From positions 1 through 26,685 of IMG/VR virus record IMGVR_UViG_3300042507_008775: 26,685 bases of DNA; one strand, given 5' to 3'. Positions 1-9,149 of the stretch are shown here, piece after piece; position 1 is the first letter of the stretch, and each line of letters begins with the position of its first letter. A program made the translations under genes and the position numbers. The notes under the pieces are model-generated. The model was given only the letters and a program-made list of their open reading frames with translations, was not told the DNA's origin and did no database searches. Origin of the DNA: a virus.

Positions 1-1905
1 AAATAGACCTATATTAAAATTAGTAAATGATTCAAAAGACTTTAAAGGTAATGCTAAATTTATATTTTCAGGTTCTTTTACTACCTCCTCTTCCATAGCT
101 TTACCTTTTTTAACGGCATAAGAATTTGCGATGACCTTCCATTCTTTTTGAATATTTCCCTTTTGATAAATGATACTTATAGAATCAGAATCATTTAACT
201 TACTATTCAATGTGACATCAAAGGGAAAACCATAATCACTTTTTACTTCTGCTTTAGCAACAAATTTAGGATTACTAAATCCAGTTATATCAGAAAGTTG
301 CAAATAATTTTGAGTTGTTTTAAGGTTAGCTATTGAACGAGAGAAAAATGTATCACCTTTAACTTCACTTATTTCAGTATCATTTAACTTATAAAGATTG
401 TATTTACCTTTTATGTAAAAAATTCTTTCTGATTCTCTTATAAGTTGAGAACTAGGGACTTTTACATTTCCTTCTAAATTCGCTACAATGGTTATTCCAT
501 CATTATTATAAATATCAAAATCAGATTGATTATCAATCTTAACTTTATTTTTTGGAACATCGGTATAAAGTTGTGAAAATCCTTCTTCATCAATAGTGAA
601 CTTTGACAATTCATTTTCATTTACATAGAAACCAAAATATCTTTTGACATCATATTCATAAGCATCATTATCATTAAATAAGAATTCAAGATTTAAGAGA
701 TTGTAACAAATAAGATTATTACGTTCAAATCCTTGTATAATTCTTTCTTCAAAATGCAATATTGGATTATCTTCTGTTAAAAAATCATCTATTAATTCAT
801 TCTTTTCAGTATAAATACCATTTTGAAAATCAATACCACGATAAGTAACAGATTTAAAATTTTCAAAATTTACCTTTAATGGAGAGGTATTATAGACATT
901 TGAATTTATTATAGAACGTAAATAAGTTCCAATGTTTGTGTTTTCTTTAAGAGAAAATACTTTTACTATTCTTGAATTTCTAATTACCGCTTCCTTGAAA
1001 TTTTCAACATCTGATTTTAAGTTATCAGAAATAAGAGATGTTGAAGAAAATATAACGAAATAATCAGGTAAAGTTTTTTCAATCCATAGGGGTGCTAAAC
1101 AAGAAAATTCCTCATTATAAAGAAGACTCGGTAGGTATTCACATCCACTCCAATAAAAAGTATTATATTGTTCAGATATATTTGTTTTTATAGAACTATC
1201 ATCTTTATTATTTAGAGTATAAAGCGTCTTAGAATCAACACGACCATCATCTAAAAGTTTTCTTATATCATAAGCATAAGAACCTTCTTTTGAAACTTTG
1301 AAGCGTTTAAAACGATTTGATGATAATTCAATATTAGCATCAATAGTATTCAACCAAACATCTTGGTTACTGTCAATAGTAATTTTAATATTACCAGTTA
1401 ATTTAGGATTTGTTCTTAATAATTGTTTTGTACCATCCGAACTTAAAGGGATATTATAATTAGGATTAATACTATAAATTTCATCTGATGTACTATGTGG
1501 ATTATAAGTAGATTGATAGTAAATAGTAGTTGAAATTTTTTCACTACTACTTTGATTCGTTAACCTACAATTTATTGTAAGAGATGTGGATTTTGGTAAA
1601 GTAACTCCTTGTTTTAGTGATATAGCTAAAGATACTTCTCGAAGTATAGCTACATCATTAGAGTTTTCGTTTTCTATCAGAACTTTTGATGTAGGAGCAG
1701 AAATAACAAATGCATCACTTTCTGTGGTATAATCTTGACATAAAAAATGCCTTTCAATATTCCAATATTCAGGCTCAGATGTATTTTCATCAAACCATAT
1801 AAGAATGTCATTATCACTTGAAATGTTTTTTTTCAATGAAATAAAAAAGACATCTGTGCTTGAAAATAAAATTGTATCTTTTGTTGTAAGTTCTAAAAAT
1901 GCCAT
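1..1905 (-). CDS. Large virion structural protein, C-terminus outside window
   Basis: The reading frame is open from an ATG at 1905 to the window edge, giving 635 visible residues with no stop, so the 3' end lies outside. It begins MAFLELTTKDTILF and has the Ser/Thr/Asn-rich, beta-rich composition usual for phage baseplate or fibre proteins, with no signal peptide or membrane segment. It lies 32 bp downstream of another very large structural gene on the same strand and is probably co-transcribed with it. I recognise no family. One segment (residues about 245-270, around WSGCEYLPSLLYNEEF) is rich in aromatic residues and cysteine and may be a compact folded domain. A baseplate wedge or tail-fibre role is inferred from size and context only. 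Confidence 0.75.
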   Translation of the reverse strand, partial: MAFLELTTKDTILFSSTDVFFISLKKNISSDNDILIWFDENTSEPEYWNIERHFLCQDYTTESDAFVISAPTSKVLIENENSNDVAILREVSLAISLKQGVTLPKSTSLTINCRLTNQSSSEKISTTIYYQSTYNPHSTSDEIYSINPNYNIPLSSDGTKQLLRTNPKLTGNIKITIDSNQDVWLNTIDANIELSSNRFKRFKVSKEGSYAYDIRKLLDDGRVDSKTLYTLNNKDDSSIKTNISEQYNTFYWSGCEYLPSLLYNEEFSCLAPLWIEKTLPDYFVIFSSTSLISDNLKSDVENFKEAVIRNSRIVKVFSLKENTNIGTYLRSIINSNVYNTSPLKVNFENFKSVTYRGIDFQNGIYTEKNELIDDFLTEDNPILHFEERIIQGFERNNLICYNLLNLEFLFNDNDAYEYDVKRYFGFYVNENELSKFTIDEEGFSQLYTDVPKNKVKIDNQSDFDIYNNDGITIVANLEGNVKVPSSQLIRESERIFYIKGKYNLYKLNDTEISEVKGDTFFSRSIANLKTTQNYLQLSDITGFSNPKFVAKAEVKSDYGFPFDVTLNSKLNDSDSISIIYQKGNIQKEWKVIANSYAVKKGKAMEEEVVKEPENINLALPLKSFESFTNFNIGLF

Positions 1906-1937
1906 AGTTAAGTTCTTTTATGGATTAGATGTCTAAA

Positions 1938-4900
1938 TTATGTTTTAAAAAAGTCTCGTACTGCTCTTCTTGTTCTATCAATAAATCCAGGTGCTTGAAC
2001 AACTTGTGTTAAACTTTCTCTTGCATAACTTGCTTTGACAAGAATATCAAAACTATACACACTATCATCTTTAACATATATGTCCATACCTATTTTTTTG
2101 CCATAAGTGATATTAGTTAACTCAACGGTAGAATTAGGATTATATCCACCTACTATACCTGTTCCTTTATTTCCAGTACCATGATAATCTGTCATTCTAA
2201 ATTGGAAAATAACAGGAATTCTAATTGCCTTATCTTCACCTTGTTCTAATAGATAATTTGATCTATAATCTGTTCCATTAACCATAAGTTGTTGTGTATT
2301 TGCAGGAGCAACAACTAAATATGATCCACAAGTTTTATTTCCAATTAAATATCTATCATTAGGTGCAAATCCAAGTTTATCTTGATAATTAGCATTTTTA
2401 ACAAAATCTTGACTATTAGTTAAACTTCCAGATGCTATTTGTTGCCAAATATTAGATCCTGCTAAATCCTTATAAGCTAATTGCACCATACCATCAGTTT
2501 CGCTCATTTGAAGATTGAAATATTTTGCATGACGAATTTTTGGATAAACCTGATTAGTTCCAGTTGGAACATTCGGTTGATAGATTTGATTTGGACTACC
2601 TGCAAATGCTTTACTTCTTACATCTGGGTGATCTATATGAATACAGAAATCAGATACATTACTTGTAGCACGTGGAACGCCTTCAGTATCATATACTCCT
2701 GCCCAAACAAATGCATCCCTATTTATATTTAGTTGATTAAAAGGATTTGGAATCAAATATCTGTTATCATCAGTAGGTCTTTTGTATAAATCTTCTCTTA
2801 AACCTAAAGCCTTTGCTCTTGAATAAGCAAATTGACTTGGAACTTGAGAACTCATAAATGGTGCTAACCAATATGGACTTGTTCTATTAAGTTTATCTGT
2901 AGATACATCATTATGTAATAATGGTGCTAAATGATAATTTCTATTCAGATATTCAGGATTATTATTTAGAGTGTATAAATATTCAATACTTTCATTAATT
3001 CCACCTGGAAATCTTGTTACTAATTCTAATGGCGTAGAATTTAGATTCTCAATTACAATACAATACTTTACTGTAATAATAGCACCCTTTCTTTCAGTTT
3101 CAGGGAATTGTTGAATTATCTCGTTATAGAAACCAGCATTAAGTTCAAGTATTCCACCATTAGATATAGTATAACGATTATTTGCATCATCCAAAAGATA
3201 AACATCCATTTTACCTTTTGTAGCAGTAACCATTTCTTGTAATGAAAGCATTTTACTTTCCATTTCTCTAAACTTATCAAAAACAGATAATGTTGTTCCT
3301 GCTGGAGTTATAAATCCAGATGCAACTACTTCTGCTTTTGTTGCATATACTTGGTCTCCCATAGTGAAAACATTTTCTAAAAGTACATCTAAACCTTGTG
3401 AATTAAGAGAAGAAATAACTTCAACTTTATTTAATTCTTGTTGAGCCTGTTGTAATAGTGATTTCTCATTTGTAGAAATGAGTTCAGTTGGGAAATCAAT
3501 AGTTACACTTGCAGAATAATCTGATTTTAAAGGATTATGTGGAAATCCTGCTTCACTAACTGAAGCAATTCGTATTTCAACTTTTTCATTTGGAGTAATA
3601 GGAACATCAACTTGATTGATATTTACAGCATCGGCATCATTAACATCTTCATTTGCCCAAACATATTTTTGAGTTGTGGTATCATAAATTTGTTTTCTTA
3701 CTGGACTTAATACTTCATTCCATTCAGAATAATATCCTTTTAAATTATTTCCAGTTGAGTCTATAAATTCAAACGACTTTGGACCATTTGCTGTACCATC
3801 AAGGCGCAAATATCTATACTGAATAATAAATTGAATAATGTTTTGAGCACCACTTTTTGATTCAATTTTAGGAGTAGGTATAGGGAAAAATCCTCTAATT
3901 CTATATTTAGGAGATTCATTAACTACTTCTGTAGTGCTCATTGCCCCCATTTCTCTTACGATTGTAGAATATAGTGTTGAAAGACTATTCTTTTGATCTA
4001 TGAGGTTTTTAAGTTTATTTGTAATAATACGATTATCTGCTGGATTTCCTAAATAGGATTTTTGAAGTTCCTCTTTTGTTTTAGCAATAGCTAATTCTAA
4101 TTGTTGAATTTCAGATTGTAATCTATTTTTTTCAGCAAATTTTAATCTTAAGGATTCAGCATCTTGTGATTGAATTTTATGCTCATTTGCTATAACAACT
4201 TTGAAATAATCTGCTCTAATAATTGGAGCATCAGGTTTTACACCAAGTGTAGTTGGTACTGGTTTATTTTTAGCAGCATCTAAAAGTTGAGCACCGAAAT
4301 CAATACAATATTTTCTATAATAATCATCCAAAGACATTTCAGAATCTGCTGTTCTAATTCTTAACTCATTAGAATAAATAGCAACGCCTGGTGACCATTT
4401 TGTTGAAGCAACCTGAGTGCTATCATTTACAGGTCTGAAAAATATAACTTGTCTTTCGTCATGTCCTAATGAAACCTCAACTTGTCTTAAAGTAAGAACT
4501 TCAGAATATATGTAAAGAACCTCTGTTCCAATAGGAATCAATTCATATCCTGATGTTAAAGTTAAACGAATTGTATTATCAGTTTTATTCAAATCATCTA
4601 CACGATAACGAGCACCACCTTTTGTTGAAAGAATGTCACCTATTTTTAATACTTCTGTATCAATAGTTTGACTTAAATTATTTGTATAAGTTAATTTATT
4701 CAATCTATAAACTTTTGAATTACCTGCACTTGCAGTATCAGAAGTTAAAATACTAATAACATCAAAAGTTCCAGTAAATTGACTAATTGAAGGTGGGAAG
4801 CGATATTCACCTTCATCAACAAAATGATTCATACCCCTACCATTTAAAAACAGCATAAGAGTTTCATATTCAATATCATTTCTACCTTTGATATTTTGAT

Positions 4901-5405
4901 CGAATATAGTTCTCTTTTCATCCGTGTCTGTATTTACAATAATTCTACGATACCAAACACTACGAACATCTGATGAAACATAATTAGTGACATCAAAAGT
5001 TACAACGAGCATCGGATTAATGAAATTATCAAAAAACCAATTATTTCTGCGATTAAATGAACTAGGGATAGTTACATTTCCAATTCTGTCTGGTTCTTTT
5101 GTACTTGCAGAAGCCATAATTCTTTTGTAAGTTCCATCTTCTAAACGAATTGTTGCACTCCCAGTATCAACACCAGCTAAGCCCTTGATATTTTCTTCCA
5201 AACGCTTGAGTTCGGAACTCAAATATCCGATAGATGGAATTTCATAAGTTGTTGTTTGACCTGTGGTATCAACAATATTGACAGATACGGAATCTGAAGT
5301 TGAAGTAAATGCTTCGGAAAATTTTGCCATAATTTCCAAAGAATTGGCGTGTGTTCGCATTAATTCTTGCAATACATCATGTAAACTGTTATCGGATGAT
5401 TTCAT
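1938..5405 (-). CDS. Giant baseplate/tail structural protein with coiled coil
   Basis: The frame extends to 5459, but I choose the ATG at 5405 (MKSSDNSLHDVLQ). It is preceded by an A/G-rich AAAAGAAAAAACA stretch, and the 18 extra residues are low-complexity and overlap the promoter-like region. This gives 1155 residues. Residues about 410-480 form a heptad-rich coiled coil (from QSQDAESLRLKFAEK). It is followed by a beta-rich segment (GFFPIPTPKIES to SASVTIDFP) that resembles a fibronectin III-like domain. The N-terminal 400 residues are beta-rich with repeated VxVxL patterns. No enzyme motif is visible. Size and position suggest a baseplate wedge component, perhaps filling the role of T4 gp7 or gp10, but I cannot show homology. 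It is the first gene of a minus-strand unit behind the 5450-5457 promoter-like element. Confidence 0.8.
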   Translation of the reverse strand: MKSSDNSLHDVLQELMRTHANSLEIMAKFSEAFTSTSDSVSVNIVDTTGQTTTYEIPSIGYLSSELKRLEENIKGLAGVDTGSATIRLEDGTYKRIMASASTKEPDRIGNVTIPSSFNRRNNWFFDNFINPMLVVTFDVTNYVSSDVRSVWYRRIIVNTDTDEKRTIFDQNIKGRNDIEYETLMLFLNGRGMNHFVDEGEYRFPPSISQFTGTFDVISILTSDTASAGNSKVYRLNKLTYTNNLSQTIDTEVLKIGDILSTKGGARYRVDDLNKTDNTIRLTLTSGYELIPIGTEVLYIYSEVLTLRQVEVSLGHDERQVIFFRPVNDSTQVASTKWSPGVAIYSNELRIRTADSEMSLDDYYRKYCIDFGAQLLDAAKNKPVPTTLGVKPDAPIIRADYFKVVIANEHKIQSQDAESLRLKFAEKNRLQSEIQQLELAIAKTKEELQKSYLGNPADNRIITNKLKNLIDQKNSLSTLYSTIVREMGAMSTTEVVNESPKYRIRGFFPIPTPKIESKSGAQNIIQFIIQYRYLRLDGTANGPKSFEFIDSTGNNLKGYYSEWNEVLSPVRKQIYDTTTQKYVWANEDVNDADAVNINQVDVPITPNEKVEIRIASVSEAGFPHNPLKSDYSASVTIDFPTELISTNEKSLLQQAQQELNKVEVISSLNSQGLDVLLENVFTMGDQVYATKAEVVASGFITPAGTTLSVFDKFREMESKMLSLQEMVTATKGKMDVYLLDDANNRYTISNGGILELNAGFYNEIIQQFPETERKGAIITVKYCIVIENLNSTPLELVTRFPGGINESIEYLYTLNNNPEYLNRNYHLAPLLHNDVSTDKLNRTSPYWLAPFMSSQVPSQFAYSRAKALGLREDLYKRPTDDNRYLIPNPFNQLNINRDAFVWAGVYDTEGVPRATSNVSDFCIHIDHPDVRSKAFAGSPNQIYQPNVPTGTNQVYPKIRHAKYFNLQMSETDGMVQLAYKDLAGSNIWQQIASGSLTNSQDFVKNANYQDKLGFAPNDRYLIGNKTCGSYLVVAPANTQQLMVNGTDYRSNYLLEQGEDKAIRIPVIFQFRMTDYHGTGNKGTGIVGGYNPNSTVELTNITYGKKIGMDIYVKDDSVYSFDILVKASYARESLTQVVQAPGFIDRTRRAVRDFFKT

Positions 5406-5546
5406 TGTTTTTTCTTTTGAAAATTTATTATTATATTTGTGCGATATTGTATATATCAAAAAAAATATAATGTTGAAAATAAACTAAATATTCCTTAACT
5501 TATAGAATGTTAAAAACAAATTGTTCATTGAATCAAAGGAAAACAA
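5406..5546. other. Divergent intergenic control region
   Basis: These 141 very A+T-rich bases separate minus-strand structural genes from the plus-strand replication operon. They contain the minus-strand GATATATA element and, reading right, an AAAGGA ribosome binding site 8-10 bases before the clamp ATG at 5547. A plus-strand promoter must exist here or nearby. TTG at about 5473 followed by TTAACTTATAGAAT is a weak candidate that only partly matches the Bacteroidota TTG/TANNTTTG pattern. Confidence 0.45.
5450..5457 (-). promoter_or_regulatory. GATATATA promoter-like element (site 1)
   Basis: On the minus strand this reads TTTGATATATAC, 44 bases before the ATG at 5405. A T-tract and TTATAT lie immediately upstream. 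It is one of six exact copies of the octamer in the window. The flanking block (about 5449-5495) is nearly repeated at 20053-20100. It sits in the 141-bp divergent region between this gene and the replication operon. I infer a phage-specific promoter; no transcription start is known. Confidence 0.5.
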
Positions 5547-6332
5547 ATGAAAGACAAATCCAAAAAACTTGACTTTGCCAATGTAAATGGCATAAAAATG
5601 TCAGAATTTTTAGACAGATTTACTCATTTTGATGAAAATCTTCTTTTAGAGATTACTCCAAATGAGTTTTATGCAAAAACCTACACTCCTGATAGAAGTG
5701 CTATCAAATATTCTGCTTTGAAGTTAGATGAAATACTTCAAATAAAAGATGAAACAATCCCTGATAACCTTAAAATAGGATTAATTGGTATTAGACAATA
5801 TCAGCAAGCCCTTAAATTCTTGGAAGGCTCCGAACAAGTATCTATGGCTGTTCAGTATATGACTATTGCAGGATTAGATACTGAAGAAGAAAATGTTTCC
5901 ATTAAAACTACATTTAATAATAATAAAGATTTGCAATTTTCCTTTGAAAATGGCTCTTTAACCATCTATGGAATCATTACAAATGATAAGTTTTTCAATG
6001 AGATAGCAAATATTGATAATCCTACCTTCTCTTTTGACCTTTCTTTAGAAGATTTGGTAAAAATCAAAAAATTTGCTAATATTGATAAATTAAATAATAA
6101 CTTAATTGCAGAATATAGAAAAGGAACGGTTATTTTGGGAAATCAGACCTTCAAATATAGACTCGCTTCTCAAAATAATGAGGGTGCAAGTGAAAGTATT
6201 GCAAGATTCCCTAAAAATTATTTGAATATGCTTGATAGTGAACCATATAGAGTTAAGGTAAGCGAATCAAGAATTGTATTTACTTCTGAAGATTCCCAAA
6301 CTATTTTGGTTGTAGGAAGAAACGATGCCTAA
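5547..6332 (+). CDS. 45: Sliding clamp (T4 gp45-like DNA polymerase processivity factor)
   Basis: This 261-residue protein shows the two-domain layout of PCNA/gp45 clamps. Residues about 14-100 (NGIKMSEFLDRFTHFDENLLLEI) match the pattern of a PCNA first domain, with a central YTPDRSAIKYSALKLDEIL segment. Residues about 155-175 (SFDLSLEDLVKIKKFANI) resemble the second-domain helix of gp45. The C-terminus SRIVFTSEDSQTILVVGR looks like the last clamp strand pair. T4 gp45 is 228 residues, so this one is slightly longer. It would encircle DNA as a trimer and tether the polymerase, and in T4 it also activates late transcription. The gene overlaps the polymerase gene by 8 bases, which supports coupling and the assignment. 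A good AAAGGA site precedes the ATG. The clamp loader genes (44/62) are not in the window. Confidence 0.7.
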   Translation: MKDKSKKLDFANVNGIKMSEFLDRFTHFDENLLLEITPNEFYAKTYTPDRSAIKYSALKLDEILQIKDETIPDNLKIGLIGIRQYQQALKFLEGSEQVSMAVQYMTIAGLDTEEENVSIKTTFNNNKDLQFSFENGSLTIYGIITNDKFFNEIANIDNPTFSFDLSLEDLVKIKKFANIDKLNNNLIAEYRKGTVILGNQTFKYRLASQNNEGASESIARFPKNYLNMLDSEPYRVKVSESRIVFTSEDSQTILVVGRNDA

Positions 6333-7557
6333 TGGACTAAAATATACGGATATAGACCTTGAAACCGCTACTTATGAAGAAATAAAGGCGGAAATAGATA
6401 GGTTGAAGAAATTGAATCATGATCTTTATAATGAAGAGCAAGGTATCAAAATCTTTATTAATTCCGTATATGGTGCATTTGGTAATACTCATTTCCTATG
6501 CTTTAATGTAAATGTAGCAGAAGCAATTACTCAGCAGAGTGTTGATATATCTTTACATGCTAAAAAAATATTTGATAATTATTTTACAAATCATTGGCAT
6601 AAAGATAAAAAACTACATAAACAACTTGGGATTGAATCTGATGTTAAACCTTTAGGTGAAGAAAGCCTTTTGATTCAAGGAGATACGGATTCTGCATATT
6701 TTCGGTTTGATAGAGTTATTGAATCTGCAAAATATGCAGGAGACTCTCCTGTTGACTTCATTCTTGATGTTTATAAATATCGGTTGCATAATTATATCGT
6801 AAATGCGTATGATATGTATGCAAAAAAGAGAAATACCCAAAATCTTATGGACTTTGAGTTTGAGAAGTTAATAAGAATTGGTATATTTATAGCCAAAAAG
6901 AATTATGCTATTGAACTTGCATTCAAAACTACTGCAATTAAAGTGGAAGGAGATGAAGTTTCAATAGAAGGAATCAAATACGATGGAGGAAAATTATCGG
7001 TAACAGGTCTTGAGGCAGTTAAACCTTCTCATCCATCGTGGTGTCGAGCAAAATTACAAGAAATGCTTAATCTTCTTCTTCATTCCTATAAGGATAGTGG
7101 TAAAATAAAATATGAAGATATTTTAGTTACCCTTAAAAAATGGCGTAAAGAGATGGAAATGAAAGATTTAGATGAAATTTCCGAAACCAAAAAAGTATCA
7201 GATTATGATAAATGGATTATTAATGATAGATCGGAAATAGTTGTTAAATCTAAATGTCCTATGCATGTTAGAGGTTCAGCTATTTACAATTATACATTGT
7301 CTCGTTCAAAGTATAATATGAAATATCATAGAATTAAGTCAGGTGATAAAATCAAACAATATTATGTTAAATCAAATACCAAAAAAGATGACATATTTTG
7401 TTATTTACCACAGAATCATCCAAAAGAATTTGCACCATTTATAGATTATGATAAACAATTTGCGAAAAAAATTATAGAACCTACTAATAGATTACTTGAA
7501 GTTATTGGTGTTCGAGCAATACCAGATACTTTAATTGTTATTAACTCTTTATTCTAA
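6325..7557 (+). CDS. 43: Family B DNA polymerase, C-terminal half (split gp43)
   Basis: The 410-residue product starts just before polymerase motif B (K42 to G50, KIFINSVYG) and contains motif C (GDTDS, D120 and D122, palm metal ligands). It also has the thumb KKxY motif (AKKNYAIEL), the KCPMHVRG motif seen in T4/RB69 gp43, and a short hydrophobic C-terminus (INSLF) in the place of the clamp-binding tail of T4-type polymerases. Missing are the 3'-5' exonuclease domain and palm motif A (DxxSLYP), which carries the other catalytic Asp. The protein therefore cannot work alone and must pair with an N-terminal half encoded elsewhere. The ATG is real: it overlaps the clamp stop by 8 bases, and the preceding 40 residues look like fingers-helix sequence, not a truncated remnant. 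Split gene 43 is known in some T4-like phages. The break here is in the fingers. Confidence 0.92.
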   Translation: MPNGLKYTDIDLETATYEEIKAEIDRLKKLNHDLYNEEQGIKIFINSVYGAFGNTHFLCFNVNVAEAITQQSVDISLHAKKIFDNYFTNHWHKDKKLHKQLGIESDVKPLGEESLLIQGDTDSAYFRFDRVIESAKYAGDSPVDFILDVYKYRLHNYIVNAYDMYAKKRNTQNLMDFEFEKLIRIGIFIAKKNYAIELAFKTTAIKVEGDEVSIEGIKYDGGKLSVTGLEAVKPSHPSWCRAKLQEMLNLLLHSYKDSGKIKYEDILVTLKKWRKEMEMKDLDEISETKKVSDYDKWIINDRSEIVVKSKCPMHVRGSAIYNYTLSRSKYNMKYHRIKSGDKIKQYYVKSNTKKDDIFCYLPQNHPKEFAPFIDYDKQFAKKIIEPTNRLLEVIGVRAIPDTLIVINSLF

Positions 7558-7570
7558 AATATAAAAACTT

Positions 7571-8860
7571 ATGGCAAAGCAAAAAGAACAATCGGAAGAA
7601 TCAGTAAAATCTGCAAAAGGTTCAATCCTTTCACGATTAAAAAAAATAAACCCAGATGCGGCACTTATTAGTGAATCAGCTTTTGGTGATATTAAAGAGT
7701 GGATTCCAACTGGAAACTATGCTTTGAATTGTCAAATATCAGGTTCATTGTATAAAGGGCTTCCATCCAATAGGATTATTGGTATTAGTGGTCCTTCGGG
7801 AACAGGTAAAACCTATTTGGCTTTGAATATGGCAAGAGAAGCACAAAAGATTGGTTATCATATTCTTTATTTTGATACCGAATTTGCTATTGATGAAAAT
7901 CATGTTTCAAAATTTGGTATTGACACTAATGAATTTACTTTAATACCTGAAGATGTTATTCATAATGTAAAACATCAGATTGTTGAGATATTTGAAGCAA
8001 TGAAAGATGCCATTTCTAGTAAAAAAGATCCAGGTAAGTTTATGATTATTATCGATTCTATTGGTAACTTAAAAACCGCCAAAGAAGATAATGATTCTAA
8101 ATCAGGTGATCATAAAAGAGATATGACAAGACCTTCTGAAATTAAATCTCTTTTCAGAACAATTACAGTTCCATCTGGTAAATTGAATGTTCCCATTCTT
8201 TTTGTAAACCACACTTATACTGATACAACCGCTTATGTCCCAACTGATAAAATTGCAGGTGGTTCAGGTGTTCAGTATAATCCATCTGTAAATATTATTC
8301 TTTCAAAAGCAAAACTCAAAGAAGAAACAAAAGCGTCAAAAGAAGCTAATATGACTCAAACTGGTATTATTGTAACTTCTAAACTTGAAAAGTCAAGATT
8401 TACAAGACCTATCCCAATTAAGTTTCATATTAATTTCTTTACTGGAATGAATAAGTATATTTTCCTTGAAAATTTCGTAGATTGGGAAACTTGTGGTATT
8501 CAAAGAGGTTCTTTAACTAAAAAAGTTATTAAAAACCCAGTATTAGATGAACAAGGTAATCAAGTCATTTATCGTGGCAAACCAAAATTTGAAGAAATTG
8601 AAACAGATGAAGTAGAATTTGTGGCCGATGATAATGCGAAAACTTATGCTGTAAGACATTTAGGTAAGAACATCAGAAGTGCAAAAGACCTTTTAACAAA
8701 AGAAGTTTTTACACCTGAAGTTTTAAAAGCATTGGATGAAAAAATGGCCAAAACATTTTTATTACCTGAAGCTGTTAATGATGATGAATTCTCCGTCCTT
8801 GATGAAGACCTTCAAGGTATGGGTTTAGATTTAGAAAACAATGATGAAGATTCGGAATAA
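7571..8860 (+). CDS. uvsX: UvsX-like RecA-family recombinase
   Basis: This 429-residue RecA-fold strand-exchange ATPase is of the T4 UvsX type. Visible motifs are Walker A GPSGTGKT (residues 74-81), the catalytic glutamate region DTEFA (E104), Walker B FMIIIDS (D162), and the SPSGK-to-NHTY stretch with a TDKIAGGSGVQYNPS L2-like loop. The C-terminus is strongly acidic (ENNDEDSE), as in UvsX and RecA, where such tails restrain DNA binding. T4 UvsX is about 390 residues, so it is slightly longer, with an insertion around residues 320-350. It would form filaments on single-stranded DNA for recombination-dependent replication and repair. It lies 13 bases after the polymerase gene in the replication operon. 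UvsY and gp32 partners are not in the window. Confidence 0.9.
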   Translation: MAKQKEQSEESVKSAKGSILSRLKKINPDAALISESAFGDIKEWIPTGNYALNCQISGSLYKGLPSNRIIGISGPSGTGKTYLALNMAREAQKIGYHILYFDTEFAIDENHVSKFGIDTNEFTLIPEDVIHNVKHQIVEIFEAMKDAISSKKDPGKFMIIIDSIGNLKTAKEDNDSKSGDHKRDMTRPSEIKSLFRTITVPSGKLNVPILFVNHTYTDTTAYVPTDKIAGGSGVQYNPSVNIILSKAKLKEETKASKEANMTQTGIIVTSKLEKSRFTRPIPIKFHINFFTGMNKYIFLENFVDWETCGIQRGSLTKKVIKNPVLDEQGNQVIYRGKPKFEEIETDEVEFVADDNAKTYAVRHLGKNIRSAKDLLTKEVFTPEVLKALDEKMAKTFLLPEAVNDDEFSVLDEDLQGMGLDLENNDEDSE

Positions 8861-8864
8861 TAAA

Positions 8865-9143
8865 ATGAGAATTAAAATTAACCCTGAAAAACTCCCCTTA
8901 AAATATGAATTGAAAGTTCATAGAAAAATGAAAAATTGGCCTGATGCCGAAGGAGTCTTGTATGAAATGGCTCGTTATTTAGAGTTTCAAGATTCAACAG
9001 AGATTAAAAAGAAAAAGTTATTAGAAATCGTTTCTAATGATGAAGATAAGTTAGATTTAATTATCAAAACTTTACAAAAAAAACAATTTATTGAACAAGT
9101 TGATGATTCAACTTTTAATTTATTAAAGCATGGTTGGGAATAA
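8865..9143 (+). CDS. Small protein between uvsX and helicase, possible winged helix
   Basis: I place the start at the ATG at 8865 (MRIKINPEKLPL), 4 bases after the uvsX stop, giving 92 residues. An upstream ATG pair at 8841 would overlap uvsX by 20 bases and is less likely. The protein is basic in its first half. It then has a helix-helix-hairpin pattern (KKKKLLEIVSNDEDKLDLIIKT..., then KKQFIEQVDDSTFNLL) like a winged-helix domain, in which the last helix and beta-wing end the chain. T4 has gene 40 in the equivalent place between uvsX and 41, but gp40 is a membrane-associated head-assembly factor and I see no resemblance. The position suggests an accessory factor for recombination or helicase loading. 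This is inference. Confidence 0.7.
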   Translation: MRIKINPEKLPLKYELKVHRKMKNWPDAEGVLYEMARYLEFQDSTEIKKKKLLEIVSNDEDKLDLIIKTLQKKQFIEQVDDSTFNLLKHGWE

Positions 9144-9149
9144 AAAATA

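Noticed and set aside
5406-5459. Longer start of the 1938-5405 gene
   Set aside because: The 18 extra residues overlap the promoter-like element, and the internal ATG has a better upstream sequence.
7571-8860. Bacterial RecA
   Set aside because: Motif spacing, length and neighbours (clamp, split polymerase, gp41) fit phage UvsX better.
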